64,000 bases of DNA, taken from assembly GCA_934182465.1 (NCBI GenBank), contig CAKPRG010000002.1, positions 191,730-255,729 on the forward strand, written 5' to 3'. Below the pieces are notes generated by a model that saw only the letters and a program-made list of their open reading frames with translations, did not search any database and had not been told where the DNA came from. Positions 51,886 to 61,576 of the stretch are shown here, piece after piece. Within the stretch, counting starts at the first letter, position 1; every line of letters starts with the position of its first letter. This DNA comes from an uncultured Clostridia bacterium (lineage in GTDB: Bacteria > Bacillota > Clostridia > TANB77 > CAG-508). The translations under genes and the position numbers were made by a program.

Positions 51886-53097
51886 ATGGAAAGATCAATT
51901 CTTCATGTTGATGTTAATAATGCTTTTTTATCGTGGACAGCAGTAGATATGTTAAAAAAAGGTTCAAATGTAGATATTAGAACTATACCTGCGATAATAG
52001 GTGGAGATGAAAGCAAAAGATCTGGAATAGTTCTTGCTAAAAGTCCAATAGCTAAAAAATTTGGAATTGTTACAGGAGAACCAATTTATTTTGCTAAAAA
52101 GAAATGTAATAATTTGCAAGTTTTCAAAGGAGATTTTGAAGTATATAGACAAGCATCAGAAAATTTATATAATTTTCTATTAAATTATACAGATAAAATA
52201 GAAAGATTTAGTATAGATGAATGTTTTATGGATTTAACAGGTTTTTTAATGGGAAAAAATCTAATAGATGTTGCTTACGAAATAAAACAAAAGGTACATG
52301 AAAAATTTGGCTTTACTGTAAATGTTGGAGTTTCTACAAATAAATTACTTGCTAAAATGGCTTCAGATTTTGAAAAACCAAACAAAGTACATACTTTATA
52401 TTTATCAGAAATAAAAGAAAAAATGTGGCCATTACCAGTTTCAGAATTATTTATGATAGGTAAAAAAACTGTCCCAAAATTACTTAATATGCAAATTAAA
52501 ACAATAGAAGATCTAGCTAAAACAGATTCAAATTTACTAATAAAAAAATTTGGGAAACACGGAAAACTAATGTGGGAATATGCAAATGGAATTGATAATT
52601 CAGAAGTAAACAATAAAGTAGAACTTCCAAAAAGTATAGGAAATTCTGTAACATTACCAAAAGATGCTTATGAAAAAGAAGAAATACACAAAATAATTGT
52701 AGCATTAGCAGAGCAAGTTACATACAGACTTAGAAAATATAATTTAGTTGCGAATGTAGTAAATATTCAATTAAGAACAAATCAATTTCATGATTATTCA
52801 CATCAAAAGAAATTAAATTATCCATCTTCAAATACAAAGGATATAATAGAAATATCAAAAGATATATTAGAACAAATGAATATTAATGAACCTATACGAC
52901 TAATAGGTTTAAGAGTAGATAATTTAGAAGGAAAAGAAGAGGTACAATTATCTTTTTTTACACCAGATGAAAAGCAAAGCAATCTTGATAAAGCAATTGA
53001 CTCATTAAAACAAAAATACGGATATACCAAGATTACTAGAGCAGGAAAGTTAGATGTAAAAGAAGTAAATTATCAAGAAAACAAATATAAAAAATAA
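51886..53097 (+). CDS. Y-family DNA polymerase (DinB/UmuC type)
   Basis: 403 residues from ATG 51886 (GAAAGGG upstream). HVDVNNAFLSW holds the first catalytic Asp and SIDECFMDLT the second Asp-Glu pair. VNVGVSTNKLLAKMASDFEKP and MIGKKTVPKLL (thumb/HhH) follow, with a little-finger domain from about residue 250. DNA lesion bypass polymerase. KRSGIVLAKSPIAKKFGI is typical of the UmuC-like clostridial branch. No beta-clamp motif is obvious at the C-terminus. LexA-like boxes fit SOS control. Confidence 0.92.
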   Translation: MERSILHVDVNNAFLSWTAVDMLKKGSNVDIRTIPAIIGGDESKRSGIVLAKSPIAKKFGIVTGEPIYFAKKKCNNLQVFKGDFEVYRQASENLYNFLLNYTDKIERFSIDECFMDLTGFLMGKNLIDVAYEIKQKVHEKFGFTVNVGVSTNKLLAKMASDFEKPNKVHTLYLSEIKEKMWPLPVSELFMIGKKTVPKLLNMQIKTIEDLAKTDSNLLIKKFGKHGKLMWEYANGIDNSEVNNKVELPKSIGNSVTLPKDAYEKEEIHKIIVALAEQVTYRLRKYNLVANVVNIQLRTNQFHDYSHQKKLNYPSSNTKDIIEISKDILEQMNINEPIRLIGLRVDNLEGKEEVQLSFFTPDEKQSNLDKAIDSLKQKYGYTKITRAGKLDVKEVNYQENKYKK

Positions 53098-53121
53098 AGC
53101 AAACATTTTTTTGTTTAGATA

Positions 53122-53150
53122 TTGACAAAGAACTTATGTTTGCTTATAAT
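53122..53150 (+). promoter_or_regulatory. Consensus sigma-A promoter of the 60-residue membrane protein
   Basis: TTGACA, 17 bases, TATAAT: a perfect consensus, which would be very strong unless repressed. Start predicted near 53157. Confidence 0.85.
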
Positions 53151-53177
53151 ATATTTAAAGTTGCGAACAAACATTCT
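53130..53177 (+). promoter_or_regulatory. Two LexA-like boxes in the small-protein promoter
   Basis: GAACTTATGTTT (53130-53141) occupies the promoter spacer and CGAACAAACATTCT (53164-53177) lies just downstream of the predicted start point. The first matches GAACnnnnGTTC except for its last base; the second has one central change. Confidence 0.7.
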
Positions 53178-53208
53178 GATATATTAAATAAAAAATAGGA
53201 GAGAAAAA

Positions 53209-53391
53209 ATGGAAAAAATAAATTTTAAATTAAGCTTAGAAAAAACAATTAAAAATATGTCTGTACTATTGGTATTATTTATTTTGGTTAATGTATTTTA
53301 TTATGGAAAAGATGAATTAAGTGAAGATAAAAATTTCAAAAATAATTTTTGTTCATCAGTAAAAACAGAAATAGTAGATACTAAAATATAA
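53209..53391 (+). CDS. SOS-regulated 60-residue single-pass membrane protein
   Basis: 60 residues, ATG 53209 after TAGGAGAG. A polar start (MEKINFKLSLEKTIKN) precedes one membrane helix (MSVLLVLFILVNVFYYG) and a short charged tail outside. Its promoter is a perfect sigma-A consensus covered by LexA-like boxes. SOS-induced division inhibitors of other bacteria (YneA, SosA, SidA, DidA) are likewise tiny single-pass membrane proteins. YneA has a LysM domain and this one does not. A role in halting division is inference. Confidence 0.7.
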   Translation: MEKINFKLSLEKTIKNMSVLLVLFILVNVFYYGKDELSEDKNFKNNFCSSVKTEIVDTKI

Positions 53392-53506
53392 AATATATTA
53401 ATATCTACTATTTACTACTTATTGTTTAACTACCATTATATTGTATTTTAAAAGCCTTTTTACTATAAACTCTTTTATATAATATTGATTAAAAACATAT
53501 TCAATT

Positions 53507-54538
53507 TCAATTATTATTATTTTCTTTTAATTGCATTTCGCTAGATAAAGGATTGTGTTCAACAGCACTACGAATTTGATCATTATCTACATGAGTATAA
53601 ATTTCAGTTGTAGAAATACTCTCGTGGCCAAGTAGTTCTTGTAAAGCACGAATATCTACATTACCATATTTATACATAAGTGTAGCAGCAGTATGTCTTA
53701 GTTTATGTACAGAATATCTATCTGCTTTTTCTATATTAGCTAATTTTATTTCTTGTTTAACAATATATTGAACAGTTCGTTTACTAATACGTTTTTTTTG
53801 TTCACTTAAAAATAAAGCATCTCTAGAATTATATTTTACATTATCATGTGGTCTAACAGCTAAATAACTATTTAAAGCTGAAATGCAAGCTTCATTTAGA
53901 TATATAGTTCTTTCTTTATTACCTTTACCAATAACATTAAGTTTTCGGTTTTCAAAATCAATATCACTCATATTTATGCCAATTAATTCAGAAAGACGCA
54001 TACCACAATTTAAGAGTAGAGTAATCATTGCAAAATCTCTAGCTGAATTATCGTGATTTCCATGCCCAGTTGCTTTGGGAGTAGAAACAGTATTAAGCAA
54101 TTTTTTACTTTCATCTAATGTTAAATATTTTGGAAGTCTTTTATCCAATTTTGGAGTTTCTAAATCTAAAGCTGGATTATTAGGAATCCTTTTAGTTTTA
54201 TTACAAAGATAATGAAAAAAAGTTCTTATACTAGCAGCTTTTCGAGCAAGAGTAGCAGGTTTACTATTATATGTTTCTTTCAAATATGCTAAAAAAGAGT
54301 GAATATCCTGTAATGTAATTTTCTTTACAGTATCTAAAGTCATATCTCTTATATCAATTTCTTTTATATTTTCAACAGATTTTACATCAGTAAGATGAAA
54401 TTTATATTTTATAAATTTTAAGAAATGAGATATATCATAATTATATTCTTTAATTGTATTAGTAGATTTATTTAAAATAGTAGACATATATGCTAAAAAG
54501 TCATTTAAAAAATCTGGATTTTGTTCATTATTTATCAT
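53507..54538 (-). CDS. XerC/XerD-like tyrosine recombinase
   Basis: 343 residues from ATG 54538 (AAAGGA upstream). A SAM-like core-binding domain (about 10-115: YMSTILNKSTNTIKEYNYDI, KPATLARKAASIRTFF) is followed by the catalytic domain. The residues are Arg in NCGMRLSEL, Lys in VIGKGNKERTI, HKLRH, GHESISTTEIYTH (His) and the nucleophile Tyr. Complete and of usual XerC/D length, so it is more likely the chromosome-dimer resolvase than a phage integrase. No dif site was identified. Confidence 0.88.
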   Translation of the reverse strand: MINNEQNPDFLNDFLAYMSTILNKSTNTIKEYNYDISHFLKFIKYKFHLTDVKSVENIKEIDIRDMTLDTVKKITLQDIHSFLAYLKETYNSKPATLARKAASIRTFFHYLCNKTKRIPNNPALDLETPKLDKRLPKYLTLDESKKLLNTVSTPKATGHGNHDNSARDFAMITLLLNCGMRLSELIGINMSDIDFENRKLNVIGKGNKERTIYLNEACISALNSYLAVRPHDNVKYNSRDALFLSEQKKRISKRTVQYIVKQEIKLANIEKADRYSVHKLRHTAATLMYKYGNVDIRALQELLGHESISTTEIYTHVDNDQIRSAVEHNPLSSEMQLKENNNN

Positions 54539-55017
54539 TTTAATTTATATTCCTTTGTATAGATTTAGATTTTATGTGTCTATAAACTTATAGTATGATT
54601 ATATAAATAAAAAAAATGAAATACAATAACATTTACTAAATTTTGTGCAAAGTTTATATTTCAAAGTTTATTTTTTATGACTTTTATTAAAAAAATCGCA
54701 TTATTTTTTAATTATATAAAATATAATAAAAAATGTCTAAATTTGTATTATAATATAAGGTTAAAATCAACAAAATGTAGACATTTTAAGGATTTTGGTG
54801 TACAATAATAAATATGATTACATAAAATATCATATTATTTGATATTTATTTAAATAAAGTTTTAATTGAATAGAGGATAGTAATTGTAAAAATAAAACAA
54901 ATAAAAGTAACTATAAATACATTTTATAAAGAAAGGAGTAAATAATTATAGCTTTATACATATTGAAATAATATAAAATCACATATTTATGTATAAAATT
55001 TTAATTATAGAAATTAT
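54539..55017. other. 480-base non-coding gap with an inverted repeat
   Basis: No gene seen. AAAATGTCTA (54730-54739) and TAGACATTTT (54778-54787) are a perfect 10-bp inverted repeat flanking a TATAAT (54749-54754), an operator-like arrangement. AAAGGAGTA near 54935 looks like an RBS, but only an eight-codon frame follows it before a stop. The ATG of the next gene has no RBS close by. Confidence 0.5.
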
Positions 55018-56034
55018 ATGAAAGAATCAACTAAAACTGCAATCGACGAAATTTTAGCTAATATGCCTAAAGACTTAAACAAAAATACTCAAATAAGATA
55101 TGTTTATTTAGAATTAGCTAAAAAATTCAGAAAAGATATAGCTTTTTTCTATGGAACTGATGAGGAAAAAAGCGTAATATATCCTAAAGATCCTAAGGTA
55201 GATTTTTCTAATCAAGAAACTTTAGAAATAATATGTAGATCAAGTGCCTTAATCTATAAATATGTTTTTTCTAAAATTGGTGTAGATGTTCAATTAGTTG
55301 AAAAGCCTACAAAATCTCCATTTCAACATGTGGATTTAATTGTTACAGGTGAAGACGATAAAAAATATTATTTAAGTCCAATGGAAGATTTATTTAGAAT
55401 TCAATTAGGAATGAGAACAAAAAGATTCGGAAGTAAAACAGACAAATTTAATGACATGGAAAATGTTGGAGAATTATCAAGTTTTTCTGAAGAAGAAGTA
55501 AAAGAAATGGATAATAAATTAGGATACACCTATAAAGGAACTTATATGGATGATGTTGTAGCCATGATTAGAGAAGAAGCGTTAAGTTCTAAAACATTAA
55601 AGCCATTAGTTTTAGAAAAATATCCGGAATATGCAGGAAAACAAATTCCAAAAGACTTATATGCAAGATTCAAAGTAGAATTTTTGCTAGAACATATGAA
55701 TTATAGGAAAAAATTAAAAGGTTATATTGAATATAAAGATTATTTTGACTATATGTTAAACGCTGTTCTTAATAAAAAGGAACGAAAAAGAGTAAAAAGA
55801 ACAACTATATACAAATTAAAAGAAGACGGCACTAAAGATTTAAAAATCTTGATAAATATGTCTACAGATAAAGGTCATATGTATTATGTTGTAACAAATG
55901 AATCTAAAAAAGGATATGTAAAAACAGCAGATATAGCAGATTATATGCTAAAACATGATTACCAGTTTATAAAAGATAGTAAAAGAGTTTTAGAAACAGG
56001 AAATGAAGAAATTGGTGAAACACCTGAATTATAA
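55018..56034 (+). CDS. Transglutaminase-like cysteine-protease-fold protein
   Basis: 338 residues. IRYVYLELAKKFRKDIAFFYG opens the protein. IICRSSALIYKYVFSKIGVDVQLV, FQHVDLIV and KYYLSPMEDL then follow in the order of the Cys, His and Asp-strand of the transglutaminase-like superfamily, except that the usual Asp position reads LSP. The C-terminal 140 residues are unassigned (RRKKLKGYIEYKDYFDYML-like, basic KKERKRVKRTT). No signal peptide. The ATG lacks a nearby RBS, so the start is uncertain. It precedes an XRE-type regulator and the giant protein and may belong with them. Confidence 0.6.
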   Translation: MKESTKTAIDEILANMPKDLNKNTQIRYVYLELAKKFRKDIAFFYGTDEEKSVIYPKDPKVDFSNQETLEIICRSSALIYKYVFSKIGVDVQLVEKPTKSPFQHVDLIVTGEDDKKYYLSPMEDLFRIQLGMRTKRFGSKTDKFNDMENVGELSSFSEEEVKEMDNKLGYTYKGTYMDDVVAMIREEALSSKTLKPLVLEKYPEYAGKQIPKDLYARFKVEFLLEHMNYRKKLKGYIEYKDYFDYMLNAVLNKKERKRVKRTTIYKLKEDGTKDLKILINMSTDKGHMYYVVTNESKKGYVKTADIADYMLKHDYQFIKDSKRVLETGNEEIGETPEL

Positions 56035-56147
56035 AAATATGTAAGCTTTAGTTGACAAATTTCAAGTGAAGATTGGTAGACTTTCTATTATGCTTATTGG
56101 TATAATAAAATTATAAGTAAACAATAATAGAAAAAGAGGTGGTACAA

Positions 56148-57167
56148 ATGAAATTGAATGAGAAAATAATAAAACTAAGAAAAGACAATAATTTATCACA
56201 AGAAGATTTTGGAAATAAATTAAATATATCTAGACAAGCAGTATCTAAGTGGGAAAACGAAGAAACTAAACCAGAAATTGATAAAATTAGAGATATTAGC
56301 AAAATATTTAATGTAAGTTGTGATTACTTATTAAATGACGAAATAGACAATCCTGAAGAATTGAAACAAGTAAATGATGAACAAGCTACTTCAAAACCAA
56401 ATGCCAATAATAAGAAAACTAAGCACAAAAATAAAACTTTTTTAAATGGATTATTAATATTAATTTTAATATACATAATATTTTGCACATATAAATTTAT
56501 AGCATTTTATAAATTTTATGCTATAGCAAATAGCTTTTCAGAAGAAAATTACGTAATGTTTTTGCAAAATTATTCTAAAAGTATTGCAAACGGAAATACT
56601 ACTCAATTTTTGGAAACAACCAAAGTTGGAAATAAGAAAAAAGTTGTAGCATATTTTAAAAGAGGCACTGCTTTTCCAGAAAAAGAAGATTCTTATGAAA
56701 ATCCTTTAGGAATCATGTATACAGATTCCGATAAAAAAGAATGTTATTCTTTAAATTATGATGAAGAACAGCAAAAATATATCTACACAAATAGTTTAGA
56801 CAGCGCAATAAATGAGGAAGAAAAAAATCAAATGTTAGATGATGTTTTTGATAATGATATAAAAACAAATACTTTAACAACAATACCATCTAATTTTAAA
56901 GATATATTTAAAGCTTCTATAAATCCTTTATATTATTATGTATCTATTTCGAAAAGAGAATTTTGTGGTATTAGTTTAGATGGAACTAAATTTAAAGTAC
57001 AATTAAATAATGATTATTTATTAAGTAGAATAGAAATTAATTTAAATAATATAGACTTTTTAGTTAATGACTATAGTTATGATTATGTTCAAGATCATTT
57101 TACGGATATAAAAAATCCATTAGAAGAATATAGTGGAAATATAATATATGAAAATATTTATGAATAA
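56148..57167 (+). CDS. XRE-family HTH protein with a membrane anchor
   Basis: 339 residues from ATG 56148 (AGAGGTGG eight bases upstream). The HTH occupies residues 4-58 (KIIKLRKDNNLSQEDFGNKL, RQAVSKWENEE). After a polar linker comes one membrane segment near 96-116 (FLNGLLILILIYIIFCTYKF) and an extracytoplasmic domain of about 210 residues without recognised family. Such one-component regulators can read an external signal and act on DNA directly. Its target is not evident; the giant gene begins 131 bases downstream. Confidence 0.82.
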   Translation: MKLNEKIIKLRKDNNLSQEDFGNKLNISRQAVSKWENEETKPEIDKIRDISKIFNVSCDYLLNDEIDNPEELKQVNDEQATSKPNANNKKTKHKNKTFLNGLLILILIYIIFCTYKFIAFYKFYAIANSFSEENYVMFLQNYSKSIANGNTTQFLETTKVGNKKKVVAYFKRGTAFPEKEDSYENPLGIMYTDSDKKECYSLNYDEEQQKYIYTNSLDSAINEEEKNQMLDDVFDNDIKTNTLTTIPSNFKDIFKASINPLYYYVSISKREFCGISLDGTKFKVQLNNDYLLSRIEINLNNIDFLVNDYSYDYVQDHFTDIKNPLEEYSGNIIYENIYE

Positions 57168-57298
57168 AATGGAAAAAGAATTTTAGTAGTATTTGTAACA
57201 AACATTTAATAAATATTTAATCAAAAGTTAATTGAATATTTTTGAATTTTGATATAAAGTTTAATATAAGTTATATTAGATTTATAAGGGAGTAAAAA

Positions 57299-60200
57299 AT
57301 GCCAAACTTACCAGCAAAACGAAGCAATTTTACTAGAATTCGTAATAATATATTAAATAGAGCATTAGAAAATAATTTCACAAGAAAAATTATTGCAAAT
57401 TTTTTACCAGCCAGATATGGTAGCACTTTGATAAAATTTGTTTCTCGTGATGATACACCAGATTTTGAAAAATTTTCTGAATTAGTTAAAAGTATGAATG
57501 TAAGAACTTTAGATTCTAATTTGAGAACTATTATAGATACAATTCAAGCTGACAATCAAGATGAAAAAATAAATAAATTATTAGATAGTGTAAGTCAAGA
57601 ACAAAAAGAATTTATAACTATAAAATTAATAAATTCATATCCAGAGTTATTTGCAGGATATAAAACAGTTAGTAATATGACATTTGAAACACTGGCATAT
57701 AATATAGATTGTAAATCAAAAAAACAAGAAGAATTAGATGATATAATAAAAAAATGTACAGAAGAAGATATGAGAATAAAACCAATTGGATGCTATTTAT
57801 TTGAAAAATTATCAATAGAACAACGAAAAAGATATTTTGAAAATTTTGTAGATATTCTTTCATCTGATTATCTTTTAACTTCTTATGAAGATGAATTAAT
57901 TGAGACATTTAACCAGTTTTCTGATGAAGAAAAAGCAGAAAAATATAATGCAATTTTAGAAAAATACAGTAATGCTAAATATAGCAAAACAAATATACAT
58001 AATCTTGTAGTTATATTTAAAGTACTTCCTGAAAAAATAAAAGAAAAAAATTTTAAAAATACATTAGATTTAATAAAATTAAACAATGAACATTCGAAAG
58101 GTTATGATTTATCGAGAATCATAGGAAATTTATCTATTGATGATCAAAAAAAATATTATAAAGAAGCACTTTCAAATCTTGATAATTTAGATAAAATTAA
58201 ATATTTCATAGAATCTATAGACAATAGTTTACAAGAGGATGTAATTTACGATTTGTTCAATTCTTTTTTTAAAACTAAGGATTTAACATCAAATGGGTTT
58301 ATTTTTAAAGAAGATTTTCCAAATATAATGGAAATGTTTGAGCCGGAAATACGAAATAAAGCTTTTGTTAATATTTTAACTCAAGGAGATGAGACTATTA
58401 CAAATAATCTATCTATTTTATTAGAAAGTACAGAATTACGAAATAGCTTGAAAGAATATGCTGAAAAAAATAATTTATCAATAATTTCAAAAGAAAAATT
58501 ACAATCACTAGAGAAAAAAAGATATAATGTCGAAAGTTTAGCTTTATTATATACAGAAATTGAATGTGATAAAATAGTAAGTGAATTTTTACAAGATAAA
58601 AGTGATGAAGCATATATAAATTCGTTAGAGAGTGTTGAAGATTTATTTAAAAGTAAAAATACTATAGAAACTAAATTAAATACATATTTATTAATGTATT
58701 CCAATTTAGATGAAAAATCAAAAGGAAAATTTTTTGAAGAAACATTTAGAAAAATAGTAAATTATTCTCAATATGAGAATGTAAATATTCAGTCAACTGT
58801 AAGAACTCTTTATGGAATGCTTAATAAAGAAAATACGCATAAAATTTTAGAAAATACAAATATGTCAAATGATAATTTCAATTTGTTATTTGATAATATA
58901 GACGATGATGATAAAATAGACTTTTTCAACAATATCGTTTCAATTAATTCACCTAAAAGTATAAATTATGTTGCAGGATTATTAGAGAAAAAATCTATTG
59001 CAAATATAATTGAATTATTAAAATTGCAAGTAACTTTAAAAGATGATGTAATTGAAAAAATATTACTAGAAAAAAATGATCTAACCGTAAAAACTTTACT
59101 TTTTAATAAAGAGGTTGATAAAGAAAAAATAATTGATTTAGCTTCTTATGATCAATTACAAAATACTTCAATAAATATAGATTCAGTAATTTCAAGGTTA
59201 TACTTAGATAATAAAAATGAAGGAATGCAAGAATTTAACGAAAAAATTGGTGAGATTTACAATCTTTTCACATATAATAATGTACCAGAATTTGTAAAGA
59301 ACTTTAGATTATTTCAATTAGGTAAATATTATGAAAAAGAAAGTAATAGTTTAGAATCATTTAAAGATAAATCAATTGCAGAAAGAGATATCTTAATATT
59401 AGAAGATTTATTTAAAATTTCATTAGATTCAAATAATGAATCATTAATAGAGTTTGCCAATATCCTTATTGAAGGTAAGAAAATAACAACTGCAATACAA
59501 TCAAATCCTGAAGAAAAAATTGAAAAATTATCACAAGAAGATTTAGCAATTTTAGGACAATACAGAGATACTTTAATTGATTTACATAATATCACACGAG
59601 ATGTAAAACATACAACTAGACCTAGATTAGAAAAAACTGATGATATTATTAAAGATTTTAGAACTTTAATATCAACATATTCAGATAATCTAGAACATAA
59701 TAAAAATTCAAAAAATGTAGTGTTTAATCCAAATAAAATAATGGATGAATTATTTGAAGGATTTACAACAACATCAATCAGACCTAAAGCAATACTAGAA
59801 TACATGGAACAACGAAAAGAATCATCAGATAAACATCATTTAGAAATAGAAACACAACTAAAAGATGGTACAATGCATTTACAACCAGGAGATTTTATTA
59901 AAGGTATAGAAGATTTTGATGCATATTTTCCAAGTATGCTTAGAGATGGCATAAAAGGTGGTGAATATAATCAAGAATATTCACATTCAGACGCAACACC
60001 ACTTGATGCTGATTTTGGGTATATAATAAAGCAACATTTAGATAAAGAAAATATAACAGATGGTGAAATAATATCTAAGACTATAAGTAGAATTTATGGA
60101 CAAAATTATGTAGTTTTAAAACAATATGAATCTAGATTACAAAATAGAAACAAAGAAAAGTTTGACAATGGTACTTTTAAAGGCTCGTCAGATTATTATT

Positions 60201-61576
60201 CAATGGCTTTGGATTCTACTGGTGGAAGTTCTATGTATGTAAGAACTGGAGTTCCAATAACAGATATTGATTATATAGTAAGTAAAGAATGGAATAATAA
60301 AAATGGTTATGAAATGGCAATGGCTGGAATATATATTCCAGTTATAAATGCACAAGGTGAATTAATTTTTTCTTCAGATGATTATAATAAAATTCGTGAG
60401 CAAATGAGAGGATTATCTACTTATGGTGCAGAAGATTTAATTGTAAGTGAAAAAGCTAGAGATATGGATGCTCTTTATAGTGTTTATAAAAGTGTAAGTC
60501 CTAAATCATCAAGTGAAATAGCAGAAGAAATAGAACAAGTAAAAAGTTTAATTGAAGGAAAAGAAGATACAACGACAATTCAAAAAAAGCAGGCAACAAC
60601 ACGATTTATCAAAAACTTTTTTAAAAAACATGCTATAAAAACAACTGATGATTTAAGTCAAAATTTATCAACTGATTCTATAGAATTAATAGATACTGGT
60701 TCAACAGGTCGTGGTACTAATGTACCAGGTGATGGAGATTTTGACTTTATGGTTAGACATAATATGGATGTCAAAATTCTAGAAGAATTATCTGATGAGG
60801 TAAAAAATATAACCGATCCTAGCTCTGAGGAAAATTTTATAAATGTAGGAAATGGAAGTTTTAGAGCAAAAAATGTCACATTACCAACAGGTGAAACTGT
60901 AGATATAGATGTAACAACTGCGAAAAAGAGTTTAAAATTAAGTTATTCAAGTGACATGTGTGTAAGAGAAAGATTGAATAATATAAAAGAAAATAATCCT
61001 GATGAATATAATTATGTACAAGCTAATATAATAATGGCTAAAAAAATATTGAAATCAAAAGGAATTTATAAAAAAGCAGGTAGCAATGGAGCAAGCGTTC
61101 ATGGAGGTTTTGGAGGTATTGGTGTTGAGAATTGGATACTACAAAATGGTGGATCTTTCGAACAAGCAATTGATACTTATTTAGAGGCAGCAAGTGAATC
61201 TAAATCTTATGATGATTTCAAGATAAAATATCCTATTTTTGATTTTGGATTCAATCATCGTGAAGGTGGTATTCGACATGATTGTTTTAGTAACTTTTTA
61301 ACTAATGATTCTAATAAACCTGAACTAGGATTTGAATATGTAAAAGATACATTAACAGAAATAAAAAAAGAAATTGAACAAGTAAAAGAAGATCCAAACA
61401 GTGATACTACTTTAATTCAAAGTATTTCTGCAGAAGGATTTGAAGAAGCAGGAAGGAATAAAAGCACATTAAGGAACAAATTTAGTTTTTCAAAAATGCG
61501 TAGTATGGTTGCTAAATTTATGTCAACACAAGAAATCGAAACACCAAAACACAATTTGGAGGAAAAAGATGATTAG
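57299..61576 (+). CDS. 1425-residue protein with CCA-enzyme/OAS-like nucleotidyltransferase C-terminus
   Basis: Three regions are visible. Residues 1 to about 820 are helical, with recurring leucine/acidic helices of 30-40 residues, HEAT/ARM-like. Residues about 825-1060 form a domain with QPGDFIKGI, YFPSMLRDGIKGGEY, SDATPLDADFGYI and AGIYIPVINAQGELIF, reminiscent of ADP-ribosyltransferase-fold toxins but unassigned. Residues about 1125-1350 contain GSTGRGTNVPGDGDFDFMV (GS motif and DxD), VDIDVTT (third Asp) and GGFGGIGVENWILQNGGSF, which parallels archaeal CCA-adding enzymes and OAS. No signal peptide or membrane segment. A small partner gene overlaps its last codons. GGGAG precedes ATG 57299. 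The domain assignments are by eye. Confidence 0.75.
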   Translation: MPNLPAKRSNFTRIRNNILNRALENNFTRKIIANFLPARYGSTLIKFVSRDDTPDFEKFSELVKSMNVRTLDSNLRTIIDTIQADNQDEKINKLLDSVSQEQKEFITIKLINSYPELFAGYKTVSNMTFETLAYNIDCKSKKQEELDDIIKKCTEEDMRIKPIGCYLFEKLSIEQRKRYFENFVDILSSDYLLTSYEDELIETFNQFSDEEKAEKYNAILEKYSNAKYSKTNIHNLVVIFKVLPEKIKEKNFKNTLDLIKLNNEHSKGYDLSRIIGNLSIDDQKKYYKEALSNLDNLDKIKYFIESIDNSLQEDVIYDLFNSFFKTKDLTSNGFIFKEDFPNIMEMFEPEIRNKAFVNILTQGDETITNNLSILLESTELRNSLKEYAEKNNLSIISKEKLQSLEKKRYNVESLALLYTEIECDKIVSEFLQDKSDEAYINSLESVEDLFKSKNTIETKLNTYLLMYSNLDEKSKGKFFEETFRKIVNYSQYENVNIQSTVRTLYGMLNKENTHKILENTNMSNDNFNLLFDNIDDDDKIDFFNNIVSINSPKSINYVAGLLEKKSIANIIELLKLQVTLKDDVIEKILLEKNDLTVKTLLFNKEVDKEKIIDLASYDQLQNTSINIDSVISRLYLDNKNEGMQEFNEKIGEIYNLFTYNNVPEFVKNFRLFQLGKYYEKESNSLESFKDKSIAERDILILEDLFKISLDSNNESLIEFANILIEGKKITTAIQSNPEEKIEKLSQEDLAILGQYRDTLIDLHNITRDVKHTTRPRLEKTDDIIKDFRTLISTYSDNLEHNKNSKNVVFNPNKIMDELFEGFTTTSIRPKAILEYMEQRKESSDKHHLEIETQLKDGTMHLQPGDFIKGIEDFDAYFPSMLRDGIKGGEYNQEYSHSDATPLDADFGYIIKQHLDKENITDGEIISKTISRIYGQNYVVLKQYESRLQNRNKEKFDNGTFKGSSDYYSMALDSTGGSSMYVRTGVPITDIDYIVSKEWNNKNGYEMAMAGIYIPVINAQGELIFSSDDYNKIREQMRGLSTYGAEDLIVSEKARDMDALYSVYKSVSPKSSSEIAEEIEQVKSLIEGKEDTTTIQKKQATTRFIKNFFKKHAIKTTDDLSQNLSTDSIELIDTGSTGRGTNVPGDGDFDFMVRHNMDVKILEELSDEVKNITDPSSEENFINVGNGSFRAKNVTLPTGETVDIDVTTAKKSLKLSYSSDMCVRERLNNIKENNPDEYNYVQANIIMAKKILKSKGIYKKAGSNGASVHGGFGGIGVENWILQNGGSFEQAIDTYLEAASESKSYDDFKIKYPIFDFGFNHREGGIRHDCFSNFLTNDSNKPELGFEYVKDTLTEIKKEIEQVKEDPNSDTTLIQSISAEGFEEAGRNKSTLRNKFSFSKMRSMVAKFMSTQEIETPKHNLEEKDD

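Noticed and set aside
53507..54538. Phage or integrative-element integrase
   Set aside because: Length and domain layout fit XerC/XerD; no attachment-site repeats, tRNA gene or phage genes are seen next to it.
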